Below, piece after piece: positions 29,345 through 38,900 of a DNA stretch of 64,000 nt (the stretch's first letter is position 1; each line of letters opens with the position of its first letter). Position numbers and translations under genes: made by a program. A model generated the notes under the pieces. It ran no database searches. It was not told where the DNA came from and saw nothing but the letters and a program-made list of their open reading frames with translations. Source of the DNA: Pseudomonadota bacterium. Its GTDB lineage: Bacteria; Pseudomonadota; Gammaproteobacteria; Burkholderiales; Burkholderiaceae_C. The stretch spans positions 32,591 to 96,590 of the forward strand of contig JAJZAQ010000003.1 in assembly GCA_021799355.1 (NCBI GenBank). Reading direction: 5' to 3'.

Positions 29345-31673
29345 AATTGGAAAAGCGGCTCGGCGGCGCGGTCGATTGCTTGAGGATCTGGTAGCCGGGG
29401 ATATTCTGCTTGAGCGCGGAAATCGGGTTGTTGCCCAGGCGGGAGAAGCCGACGAGTTCGAGCTGGAACAGAATGCGCGTATACGCCGTCGCCGGGGTCA
29501 GCGAGTTGCGCTGCACCACGATGCGTCCGACCCAGCAGCCGCCGTCATACTCGAAGCCGAGCAGGCCGTTGTTGAAGCGCTTGTCCAGGATGCTGTAATT
29601 GGCCTGGCCGACCGAGTACCAGCGCGGGCTGAGCTGCCATTGCCAGGCGGTGTTGATGTAGCGCAGCGGAATCTGGCCGCTTGCGGCGCTTTGGTACTGG
29701 TAACTGGTGCTGATGGTCTTGAACGGCGCGGGCGACCAGCGTGCCCCGGCAGCGATTTGCTGCGTCTGCCGCAGCTTGGCGTTGTACTGCAGCGCCGCGT
29801 TGGCGCTCCAGTCGCCGCCCAGACTGGTGCTGACCAGCGCGAAGGTGTCGTTCAGCCCGGCGGGGATGGGCACGCCGCTGAGCGTGACGCGCTGCGGCGA
29901 GAACAGCACGCGCTGCGCCAGCGTCAGCCGGGCGAGCTCGACGCCGGACTGCGGATCGAGCAGCCGGGTGGTCACGCCGCCGGTCAGGTTGTTGGCGTCG
30001 GCGATGCGGTCGTTGCCCGAAAACACATTGTCGGTGTAGATGGTCGCCAGGTTCAGGTCGAGATCGGCGCTGTCGAAATTGGGCAGATTCTGCTGATTGC
30101 GGTACGGGGTGTAGACGTAGTACAGGCGCGGTTCGAGCGTCTGGGTGAGCGCGCGGCCGAACAGCCGCGCCGGGCGCTCGAACACCAGCCCGCTGTCCAG
30201 GCTGAAGGTGGGCAGCGCGCGGTCGGCGGTGGTGGCGCCGTCGGCCATCGGCGTGTCGGTGACGTAGCGGGTGAAGTTGAACGACAGCCTGGGGGTGATG
30301 AAGCCGCCGGCACGCACCACCGGGTAGCTGATCTGCGGATTGAGGTACAGACGGTCGCCGGAAATCGCCGTCGAGTTGGTAAAGCGCGTCAGCGCCGAGT
30401 CGAACTGCCAGCTCAAACCGGTGTAATTCGCGCTCTGCACATGGGTGTAGAGCTGCGGCTGCTGGTTGTACGGCACGCCGATGGGCGCGGCGGTGTTTTG
30501 CAGCGTCTGCCAGCGGTTGACGCTCAGCTGCACATACCCCAGCGGCAGCGCATAGGTCAGGCTGCCCTGCTGCGGCAGGGTGCGGTTGGCACCGATCACC
30601 GGGTTGACGCCGCCGAAATCCTGCCACCAGTTGTCGTCAGACACCCGCTGGTAGTTCAGCGCATAGCTCAGGCCGCGAGCCAGGTTGCCAGTCTGCTGCA
30701 CATAACCCGCCCAGCGGCTCTGCCCGTTGTCGCTGCTGTCCGACGGCAGCAGATCGAACTGCGTGCGCCCGGAATAGTCGGGCTGCAGCCAGCGCAGGGC
30801 CGCGCTGCCCATGAAGCCGCGGCGCAGGATCAGCCGTGGGGTGAAGGTGGCGTCGTAATTCGGCGCGATGTTCCAGTAGTACGGCACTGCCAGGTCCAGG
30901 CCGTTGCGGCTGTCCACGCCCAGGGTCGGCGGCAGCCAGCCGGACTTGCGTGCGTCGGTCAGCGGAAAGCTCGCATACGGCAGCGGCAGAAGGGTCACGC
31001 CCTTGAACACCACGCGGGCGTCACGCGCGGTGCCGGTGTTGTCCGCCAGATTCAGGTCCAGATGCGTGGCCTGGACGAACCAGTCCACCGGGCTGGCGGT
31101 GCAGGTGGTGTAGGTGGCGTCGCTGGCCTGCACATGCTCGCGGCCGAGAAAGTCGATGACCGCGGCGTGGCCGTGGCCCTGCGTGACGCGGAAGGAATAA
31201 TCGGCGTCGGGCATTTGCCCGCGGTAGGTGTCGAGCTGCAGGCGCAGCGACGGCCCGGAGAAGCGGTTGCCGTCGCGCAGCACGCGCACATGGCCGTTGG
31301 CCACGGCCTCGTTCTCGACAAAGTAATAGCGCAGCCGGTCGGCCCTGATGACGATACTGTGCTTGCGCAACTGCACGTCGCCGCTGGCGTGGACCGCGAC
31401 GTCGTTCTGCCCGGTGATCCGGTCGGCGATGACGAACAGCGGCTCCAGCGGCTGCGCCTGCGGCGGCAGGTGCTGCAGCAGATCGAGGCTGGGGACGAGC
31501 TGCAGCCCCTCATCCGCCGCCCCCGGCGCCGCGGCGTGCGCAGCGCCGGAGCCGGCCAGCAACGCCAGCGCCAGCGGCCGCAGCCGGCACAGCGGGCCGC
31601 GCTGCCGCGCGCCGAGAGGCAGCGCGCGACGTCGGAAGCGGGGCAGGGTCGGCAGCGGGGTCTGCAAGGGCAC
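29337..31673 (-). CDS. lptD: LPS-assembly outer-membrane protein LptD
   Basis: Inserts lipopolysaccharide into the outer leaflet with LptE. 778 residues: a signal peptide with a hydrophobic core about 33-46, an OstA/LptA-like N-domain (DVQLRKHSIVIRADRLRYY) and a large beta-barrel with alternating aromatic strands. After processing only two cysteines remain, C191 (YTTC) and C713 (GGCW). They fit the E. coli C173-C725 pair, so one interdomain disulfide is expected instead of two. The start is a GTG at 31673, the only upstream start in frame. Confidence 0.94.
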   Translation of the reverse strand: MPLQTPLPTLPRFRRRALPLGARQRGPLCRLRPLALALLAGSGAAHAAAPGAADEGLQLVPSLDLLQHLPPQAQPLEPLFVIADRITGQNDVAVHASGDVQLRKHSIVIRADRLRYYFVENEAVANGHVRVLRDGNRFSGPSLRLQLDTYRGQMPDADYSFRVTQGHGHAAVIDFLGREHVQASDATYTTCTASPVDWFVQATHLDLNLADNTGTARDARVVFKGVTLLPLPYASFPLTDARKSGWLPPTLGVDSRNGLDLAVPYYWNIAPNYDATFTPRLILRRGFMGSAALRWLQPDYSGRTQFDLLPSDSSDNGQSRWAGYVQQTGNLARGLSYALNYQRVSDDNWWQDFGGVNPVIGANRTLPQQGSLTYALPLGYVQLSVNRWQTLQNTAAPIGVPYNQQPQLYTHVQSANYTGLSWQFDSALTRFTNSTAISGDRLYLNPQISYPVVRAGGFITPRLSFNFTRYVTDTPMADGATTADRALPTFSLDSGLVFERPARLFGRALTQTLEPRLYYVYTPYRNQQNLPNFDSADLDLNLATIYTDNVFSGNDRIADANNLTGGVTTRLLDPQSGVELARLTLAQRVLFSPQRVTLSGVPIPAGLNDTFALVSTSLGGDWSANAALQYNAKLRQTQQIAAGARWSPAPFKTISTSYQYQSAASGQIPLRYINTAWQWQLSPRWYSVGQANYSILDKRFNNGLLGFEYDGGCWVGRIVVQRNSLTPATAYTRILFQLELVGFSRLGNNPISALKQNIPGYQILKQSTAPPSRFSNYE

Positions 31674-31795
31674 GGGGGTGGAGAGCGGGACAGCAAAGTC
31701 GAGGCCAAAGCCCCTGCAGCGGCGCGCCGGGCGCGTCCGCCAGCCGGGCGCGCGGCGATGCCTAAAATGCCGCGGATTATAGGGAGCAGTCCCCC

Positions 31796-32836
31796 TTGCC
31801 CTTGCCCATGCCGTCCGCCGATCCTTCCCCCCGCATGCAGGCGCTGGCCGCCTGGCTGCAGCCGCTGGCCGCAGCCCACGGCGTGCAGCCCGACACCCTG
31901 CAACCGGCCTCCAGCGACGCCAGCTTCCGCCGCTATTACCGCGTGCAAAGCGCTGGCGGCAGCCTGATCGTGATGGACGCGCCGCCGCCGATGGAAGACG
32001 TGCGCCCGTTCGTGCGCGTCGCCCGCCTGCTCGCCGCAGGCGGAGTGCACGTGCCGCTGGTGCTGGCGCAGGACGAGGCGCAGGGTTTTTTGCTGCTCAC
32101 CGACCTGGGTACGACGACGTATCTGCGCGCCATCGGCGAACAGCCCGGACGCGCCGACGGCTGGATGCGCGACGCGCTGGCGGCGCTGGTGACGCTGCAG
32201 CGCATCGACGCCGCGCACGCCGTGCCGCCATACGACGCCGCGCTGCTACGCCGCGAGCTCGATCTGTTCCCGCAGTGGTTCGTGCAGCAGCACCACGGCC
32301 ACACCCTCAGCGCGGCGCAGCACGCGGCGCTGGAGCGCATTTTCCAGGACATCGTGGCGAACAACCTGGCGCAGCCGCGGGTGCTGGTGCACCGGGACTG
32401 GCACAGCCGCAACCTCATGCTCACCGCCGAGCGCAACCCCGGCGTGCTCGATTTTCAGGATGCGGTGATCGGCCCGATCACCTACGACCTGGTGTCGCTG
32501 CTGCGCGATGCCTACATCGCCTGGCCGGAGGAGCAGCAGCTCGACTGGGCCATCCGCTACTGGGAGCGCGCGCGCGCCGCGGCGCTGCCGGTGGCCGCCG
32601 ACTTTGCCGACTTTTACCGCGATCTCGACTGGATGGGGCTGCAGCGCGCGCTCAAGGTCCTGGGCATTTTCGCCCGGCTGTACCACCGCGACGGCAAGGC
32701 GCAGTATCTCGGCGACCTGCCGGTGGTGCTGCAGCACACCCGTCTGGTGGCGGCGCGCTATGGTGCGTTCAAGCCGCTGTTGCAACTGCTCGACCAGCTC
32801 GAAGGCCGCAGCGTGCAGGTGGGCTACACCTTCTGA
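31796..32836 (+). CDS. amgK: N-acetylmuramate/N-acetylglucosamine kinase AmgK
   Basis: Phosphorylates MurNAc or GlcNAc at the anomeric carbon in the fosfomycin-bypassing recycling route. 346 residues of the aminoglycoside-phosphotransferase fold: Brenner-type catalytic loop VHRDWHSRNLM and metal site VLDFQDAVIGP. The TTG at 31796 is chosen as start because AGGGAG (31781-31786) lies 9 bases upstream; the ATG at 31808 is the alternative. It is divergent from lptD and overlaps murU by one base, the arrangement known from Pseudomonas putida. Confidence 0.93.
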   Translation: MPLPMPSADPSPRMQALAAWLQPLAAAHGVQPDTLQPASSDASFRRYYRVQSAGGSLIVMDAPPPMEDVRPFVRVARLLAAGGVHVPLVLAQDEAQGFLLLTDLGTTTYLRAIGEQPGRADGWMRDALAALVTLQRIDAAHAVPPYDAALLRRELDLFPQWFVQQHHGHTLSAAQHAALERIFQDIVANNLAQPRVLVHRDWHSRNLMLTAERNPGVLDFQDAVIGPITYDLVSLLRDAYIAWPEEQQLDWAIRYWERARAAALPVAADFADFYRDLDWMGLQRALKVLGIFARLYHRDGKAQYLGDLPVVLQHTRLVAARYGAFKPLLQLLDQLEGRSVQVGYTF

Positions 32837-33561
32837 TGCCGGTTGCCATGATCCTCGCCGCCGGCCGCGGCCAGCGCATGCGGCCGCTGACCGACGCCCA
32901 TCCCAAGCCACTGCTGGCCGTCGGCGGCAAACCGCTGATCGTCTGGCAGATCGAGCGCCTGGCCGCGGGCGGCTGGCGTGACATCGTCGTCAACACCGGC
33001 TGGCTGGGTGCGCAGATCCCCGCGGCACTGGGCGACGGCGCGCGGTTCGGCGTGCGCCTGCGCTACTCCGTCGAACCGTCCGAGCCGTTCGAGACCGGCG
33101 GCGGCATCGCCACCGCGCTGCCGCTGCTCGGGCAGGCGCCGTTCGTCGTCGTCAGCGGCGACATCTACACCGACTTCGACTACGCCCGGCTGCACGCCGT
33201 GGCGCACACCATCGCCGCGCAGCCGCAGCACACCGCCGCGCATCTGGTGCTCACCCCCAACCCGGAGCACAACCCCGGCGGCGACATGGCGCTGACCGCG
33301 CAGGGCCGCATCTGCCGCGACGGCCAGCGGCGCAACTACGGCAACATCGGCGTGTTCCACCCCGCCTTGTTCGCCGCCCGGCCGCGGTCGCAGCCCTGGC
33401 CGCTGTTTCCCTGGCTCTACACCGTGGTCGATGCCGGCCGTGTCAGCGGCGAGCTGTTTGCCGGCGTCTGGCACAACGTCGGCACGCCGCAGCAGCTCGC
33501 CGCGCTCGACACCCAATTGCGGGGCGAGACCGGTGCGCCACGCCGGCCGCAGGCGCAGTAG
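32836..33561 (+). CDS. murU: N-acetylmuramate alpha-1-phosphate uridylyltransferase MurU
   Basis: Converts MurNAc-alpha-1-phosphate to UDP-MurNAc. 241 residues of the sugar-nucleotidyltransferase fold: MILAAGRGQRMRPLT, then PKPLLAVGGKPLI, metal site SGDIYTDFDY, and NYGNIGVF. Its ATG shares the A of the amgK stop (TGATG), so the two are translated together. With AmgK it returns wall sugar directly to UDP-MurNAc. anmK is also present at 5628, so two MurNAc routes seem to coexist. Confidence 0.93.
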   Translation: MPVAMILAAGRGQRMRPLTDAHPKPLLAVGGKPLIVWQIERLAAGGWRDIVVNTGWLGAQIPAALGDGARFGVRLRYSVEPSEPFETGGGIATALPLLGQAPFVVVSGDIYTDFDYARLHAVAHTIAAQPQHTAAHLVLTPNPEHNPGGDMALTAQGRICRDGQRRNYGNIGVFHPALFAARPRSQPWPLFPWLYTVVDAGRVSGELFAGVWHNVGTPQQLAALDTQLRGETGAPRRPQAQ

Positions 33562-33591
33562 CATCAGTTTTTTGCTGTCGGATCGCACCTC

Positions 33592-35010
33592 ATGCCGCCC
33601 ACCCTACCCGATGCTGCCCTGCTCGCCCGTTGCAAGGCCCGCCGTGACCAGCTGGCGCGCCACATGGCCGCCGCCGGCGGTGGCGTCGCCCTGCTGCCCA
33701 CGGCGCCCGAAGTGCTGCGCAACCGCGACGTCGACTACCCTTACCGCCACGACAGCTACTTCTACTACCTCACCGCGTTCACCGAGCCGCAGGCGCTGCT
33801 GGCGCTGCAGGCCAACGCCGCCGGGCAAAGCCGCAGTGTGCTGTTTTGCCGCGACAAAAACGCCGAACGTGAAATCTGGGACGGCTACCGCTGGGGGCCG
33901 GAGGCCGCACGCGAGGCCTTCGGCTTCGACGCCGCGCTGTCGATCGACAGCCTGGACGCCGAACTGCCCAAGCTGCTCGCCGACCAGCCCGCGGTCTGGT
34001 GGCCGTTCGCCGTGCACAAAGGGTTCGAAACCCGGGTCGAGGGCTGGCTGGCCGCGGTGCGGGCGCAGGCGCGCAACGCCGTGACCGCGCCGCACACCCA
34101 GCACGACGTCTGCGCCCTGCTCGACGACATGCGGCTGTTCAAGGACGATGACGAACTCGGCGTCATCCGCCGCGCCTGCGCCATCTCGGCGCAGGCGCAC
34201 GTGCGCGCCATGCAGGCCTGCGCCCGCAGCGTGCGGCAGCCGCCGCCGCAGGGGCTGCGCGAGTACCACCTCGAAGCCGAGCTGCTCTACACCTTCCGCC
34301 AGCACGGGGCGCAGTCGCCGGCCTACGGCTCGATCGTCGCCGCCGGCGCCAACGCCTGCGTGTTGCACTACCGCGCCGGCGACGCCGCGGTGCGCGCCGA
34401 CGACCTGGTGCTGATCGACGCCGCGTGCGAACTCGACGGCTACGCCAGCGACATCACCCGCACCTTTCCCGCAGGCGGGCGCTTCAGCGGCGCGCAGCGC
34501 GACCTGTACGCCGTGGTGCTCGCCGCGCAGGCCGCAGCGCTCGACGCCTGCCGCGACGGCGCGCGCTTCACCGATCCGCACGACGCCGCGCTGCGCGTGC
34601 TCGCCCAGGGCATGCTCGACTTCGGGCTGGTGCCGCGCGACACCGCCGCCGACGTCGACGCCGTGCTCGCCACCGGCGCGTACAAGCGGTTTTACATGCA
34701 CCGCACCAGCCACTGGATGGGCATGGACGTGCACGACTGTGGCGACTACGCCGAGCCGGGGCAGGCCATCGACATCCTGCCCGACGGCAGCCGCAAACGC
34801 CCTGCACGCATCCTGCGCCCGGGCATGGTGCTGACCATCGAGCCCGGGCTGTACGTGCGCGCTGCCGACGACGTGCCGGCGGCGTTTCACGGCATTGGCA
34901 TCCGTATCGAGGACGACGTGGCCATCCGCGCCGCCGGCCAGCCGTGCGAGGTGCTCACCGCCGACGCGCCCAAGACCATCGAGGCCATCGAAGAACTGAT
35001 GCGCGGCTGA
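33592..35010 (+). CDS. pepP: Xaa-Pro aminopeptidase (PepP)
   Basis: Releases an N-terminal residue preceding proline. 472 residues: the N-terminal AMP_N domain (DVDYPYRHDSYFYYLTAF) and a pita-bread metallopeptidase domain with all five dimanganese ligands: two aspartates in LIDAACELDGYASDITRTFP, His in SHWMGMDVHD, Glu in LTIEPGLY and Glu in IRIEDDV. It lies 30 bases after murU and may be cotranscribed. In other proteobacteria pepP neighbours ubiH; that partner is not here. Confidence 0.95.
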   Translation: MPPTLPDAALLARCKARRDQLARHMAAAGGGVALLPTAPEVLRNRDVDYPYRHDSYFYYLTAFTEPQALLALQANAAGQSRSVLFCRDKNAEREIWDGYRWGPEAAREAFGFDAALSIDSLDAELPKLLADQPAVWWPFAVHKGFETRVEGWLAAVRAQARNAVTAPHTQHDVCALLDDMRLFKDDDELGVIRRACAISAQAHVRAMQACARSVRQPPPQGLREYHLEAELLYTFRQHGAQSPAYGSIVAAGANACVLHYRAGDAAVRADDLVLIDAACELDGYASDITRTFPAGGRFSGAQRDLYAVVLAAQAAALDACRDGARFTDPHDAALRVLAQGMLDFGLVPRDTAADVDAVLATGAYKRFYMHRTSHWMGMDVHDCGDYAEPGQAIDILPDGSRKRPARILRPGMVLTIEPGLYVRAADDVPAAFHGIGIRIEDDVAIRAAGQPCEVLTADAPKTIEAIEELMRG

Positions 35011-35162
35011 CCCGCCGCCGATGCCGGCGCGGCTTGCCCGCGGTCAAAGCGCGCCGGCCGCCCAGGCCCTCCAATAGACAGTCTGCCCCGCAAGCCTCCC
35101 AGGGTGGCGGCCAGCGCGCTGCCGCCGGGAGCGTGCGGGCCTGATGAGTCGCAGGAGCCACG

Positions 35163-35903
35163 ATGGGAATACTCAACACCAAGCGTCTGGCCGACATGTC
35201 CGCGCAGTCAGCCGAGTTTTTGCAGCGCCAGCCCTACCCCTACGCCGGGCTGCAGGGCGTGATCGAGGACGAGGCGTTCGACCGGCTGTGCGCCGAACTG
35301 CCGGCGCAAACCCTGTTTCAGCAGGAATTCGGCAAAAAACGCGCGTACGGGCAAAAAAGCCACGACCGCTACGCGCTGCAGTACAACCCCCGGCTGGACG
35401 CGCAGCTCTCGCCCACCTGGCGCGAGTTCATCGGCGAGCTGCACGGCGAGGCGTACCGCGAATTCTGGCGGCGCACCTTCGGGCTGAAGCCGGGCGAGCG
35501 CTTCGTGCTGTCGATGCACTGGCATCACGCCCCCAGCGGCGCGTCGGTGTCGCCGCACACCGACGCGCGGCGCAAAATCGGCTCGCACATTTTTTACTTC
35601 AACACCCCGCAGGACTGGGACCCGGCCTGGGGCGGGCAGACCGTGGTGCTCGACGACGGCGGCAAATACCCGGCGCACACCGTGCCGCCCGAAGGGGCGC
35701 TCAAACCGGTGGCGCAGTCGGACATCCTGGGCAACCGCAGCTTCATTTTCAAGCGCACCGAGCACTCGTGGCATGCGGTCAACCCCATCGCCTGCCCACC
35801 CGACCGGCTGCGCAAGGTGTTCATCGTCGTGGCCAACTATGTCAACGCCCAGGTGCTGTGGCGCCGGCTGCGCGGCAAAGACCCCGACGGCTACCCGATG
35901 TGA
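35163..35903 (+). CDS. 2-oxoglutarate/Fe(II)-dependent oxygenase family protein
   Basis: 246 residues. The double-stranded beta-helix signature is present: H132-x-D134 in SPHTDARR, distal H204 in HSWHAVN and basic residues R215/R217 for 2-oxoglutarate. HIFYFNTPQDWDPAWGGQTVV is typical of the 2OG-FeII_Oxy_3 (prolyl hydroxylase-like) group. The substrate cannot be read from the sequence. GGAG lies just before the ATG. It stands alone after pepP (152-base gap without features) and converges on the c-di-GMP gene. Confidence 0.85.
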   Translation: MGILNTKRLADMSAQSAEFLQRQPYPYAGLQGVIEDEAFDRLCAELPAQTLFQQEFGKKRAYGQKSHDRYALQYNPRLDAQLSPTWREFIGELHGEAYREFWRRTFGLKPGERFVLSMHWHHAPSGASVSPHTDARRKIGSHIFYFNTPQDWDPAWGGQTVVLDDGGKYPAHTVPPEGALKPVAQSDILGNRSFIFKRTEHSWHAVNPIACPPDRLRKVFIVVANYVNAQVLWRRLRGKDPDGYPM

Positions 35904-35913
35904 GCGCCGCGGC

Positions 35914-38900
35914 TCAACAGGCCGTTGACGTGCCGGCGGCGCTCTGCCGCACCCGTTCGACCAGCCCCAGCGTGAGCAGCGCGCTGTGGCTGGCGATGTC
36001 GACGCCGGCGTGAAACTGCGCATGCGCCTGCGCCAGATCGTCCCATCCCTGCTGCTGCAAAAACGCCGTCAGCGGGCATTGCTCCAGGGACATCGGATGC
36101 ACGCAGGTGTCGTCGTGGATGAACTGCCAGTGGTAGGCCAGCGCGCCCATCGCCGTGTGCAGCGCGCCGGGCTGCCATGCGGGCAGGGAGGTGGCGCGCA
36201 CCCAGCCGGGCAGGTCTTCGGCGGGCATCGGCCGCGCCAGGCCGTAACCCTGGCCGTAGCGCGCCCCGAGCACGGCGGCCATTTCGATCAGTCCGGCGGT
36301 TTCCAGCCCTTCGATGACCACGGCCAGATCGAGATCGCGTCCCATCTGCAGCAGCGAACGCACCAGCGCCAGCCCGCGCAGCGGCTCGGCCACCATGCCC
36401 GAGACCAGGCCCTGATCGACTTTGATGGTGTCGAACGGCAGCGTTTTCAGCCGCAGCAGGCTGCTGTAACCCGAGCCGAGGTCGTCGATGGCGAGTTGCA
36501 CGCCGAGTTCGCGCAGATGGCGGATGCTGGCGTCGCGCAGGGTGCCGTCGGCCTCCTGGTTTTCGAGCAGTTCGAGCTGCAGGCGGTGCGCGGCCACGCC
36601 GTGGCGCTGCAGCGCGGCGGCCACCAAATCGGCGGCGTGGTCCAGCAGCAGGCTGGGCGGCAGGTTGATCGAGACGTCCAGCCTCAGGCCCTGCGCGTCC
36701 CACTGTTTGAGCGCGAGCAGCGTCTGTTCCAGACCGAGCTGAAACAGTTGCGCCAGTTCCTGGTCGCACAGCAACGGCAGAAAGTCGGCCGGGCCGAGAA
36801 CCTCGCCGAAGGGCAGATGCAGCCGGGCCAGCGCTTCGGCTTTGACCACCTGGCCGGTGCGCAGATCGACCACGGGCTGCATCCACATCGCCAGCCCGCC
36901 GCCGAACAGCCGCCGCCGCCGGGCCTGCGCCTCCTCTGCCGCCAGCGCCAGCCGCGGCACGTGCTGCTGACGCTGGCGGATGAGCTGCGCCCAGCGTGCC
37001 TGCAGGTTGGCGGCGAACTGGCGCATCCACGACGCCGCGAACTGGTGCGCATAGGCGCCGTCGAGCAGCAGCACGGCGTCGGGGTGGCCGTTGGCGTCGA
37101 TCAGAGGAATCGCCACGGCGCTGCGCAGATTCAACGCGACGAGCACCTCGCGCCAGGGTTGCATGCCGGCGGCCTGCTGCAGCGCGCCGTGATGCACGAT
37201 CTGCCGCGTCCGCCAGGCCTGCGCGGTCAGGCTGTTGCCGCGCTCGGCGGGGTCGTCGGCGACGGGCTGCAGGCCGGGGCGACGCAGTTGCGCCAGCAGG
37301 CTTTGCGCCTGCGGCCCTTCGCTGTGCGTGATCTGGAACGCGCCTTGCGCATCGGGCTGCAGCAGCGACGCCGCCTGAATCCCCGGCAGCGCGCCGAGTG
37401 CGGCCAGCTCGCCGTGCGCGACCTCGGCCCAGGCGTGGCCGGGGTCGGGCAAGGGGCGGGCCAGCGCGGCGAAATAGGCTTCCAAAGTGGCATCGATGCC
37501 GCGCAACTGCGCCTGCAGATCGTCGAGCACGCGCGTGTCCACCGCGGCGGTGAGCGTGTCGCGCAGCATGGCGCTGGCCATTGGCGCGATCCACTGCTCG
37601 CGCAGGATCGCGCGATACCGTTCGGCCATCTGCACCAGCATGCCCGCGCCCACGCCGCTGAGCGCGTGCACCTGGCCGACGTGCAGCCCGGCCTCGACGA
37701 TCGCCTGCCGCGAGGTTTGCGGCGACAGAATGAACTGCAGGTGGGCGATCTGATGCTGCTGCAGCGCGTCGAAGGCTGCGGGGTCGAGCGTGTCGAGGAT
37801 GGCGCGCATCGCCGGCTGTTCGCGCATCTGCGCGTACCACTGCGGCACGAAGCGGCTGGCCACGGCGCTCCACTGCGCCTGCGTGCGGGCCAGCGCCTGT
37901 GCGGTGGCCGCGCCGTAGGCGTCGCTGCTGCCGGGGGCGGCGACGTCTTCCTGCGGCGCCTGCGCGAGCAGACTCCACCACGTGCTGCGGTCGCCCTTGT
38001 GCGCCTTGATCTGGTACATCGCCGCGTCGGCCTGGCGCAGCAGGCTGTCGGCGTTGTCGCCGTCGCCGGGGTACAGCGCCAGGCCGAGCGACAGGCCCAC
38101 CGTGCCCTGACGGCCCTGGCCGAGGTCGAACGGGGTTTCCACCGCGCCGTGCAGCCGCTGCAGTGCGGCGGGCAGTTGCGCGTGTTCCTGCCCGGCCTGC
38201 AGGTCCTCGAACACGACGACGAATTCGTCGCCGCCCAGGCGGGCGATGAAGTCGCTGGCGCGCAGCGTCGCCTGCAGCCGCTGCGCCAGTTGCTGCAACA
38301 GCACGTCGCCGGCGGCGTGGCCGTGGGTGTCGTTCACCGGCTTGAAATCGTCCAGATCGATCATGCCCACGGCCAGGCCGTTACCGTGCCGCTGCGCGCG
38401 CACGATGGCCTGCGGCAGGTATTGCTCCAGCGCATAGCGGTTGGGCAGTCCGGTGAGCGCGTCATGCCGCGCGCGGTGCGCCTCTGCGGTTTGCTGTTGC
38501 GCCAGACGCTCGCGCAGGTCGAGCTCGTCCAGGCCGTGGCCGAGCAGCTCGGCCACGCGCGCGCACAGCGCCACGGTCTGCAGGTCGAACACGCCGCGCT
38601 CGGGGGAAACAAACACCAGCACGCCCCAGGGCCGGCCTGCGCGGCGCACCGGTGCGGCCAGCGCAGCGTGCCAGCGGTGGCGCACGAGAAAATCGTTCCA
38701 CGGGGCCAGTTGCGTATCGGCCAGATGGTCGTTGTTGAACACCATGCGCTGCTTGATCCAGGCGCGCACCGCGAGCGGCGTGTGGTTGGCATCGTGCAGA
38801 GGCAGCGCGAGGCTGCTCAGTTCGGCCGTGCCTTCTCCGGCCTGCGCCACCACCTGCATCATGCTGCCCGCTGCGTCGGGCAGGCCGATCCACGCGGCGT

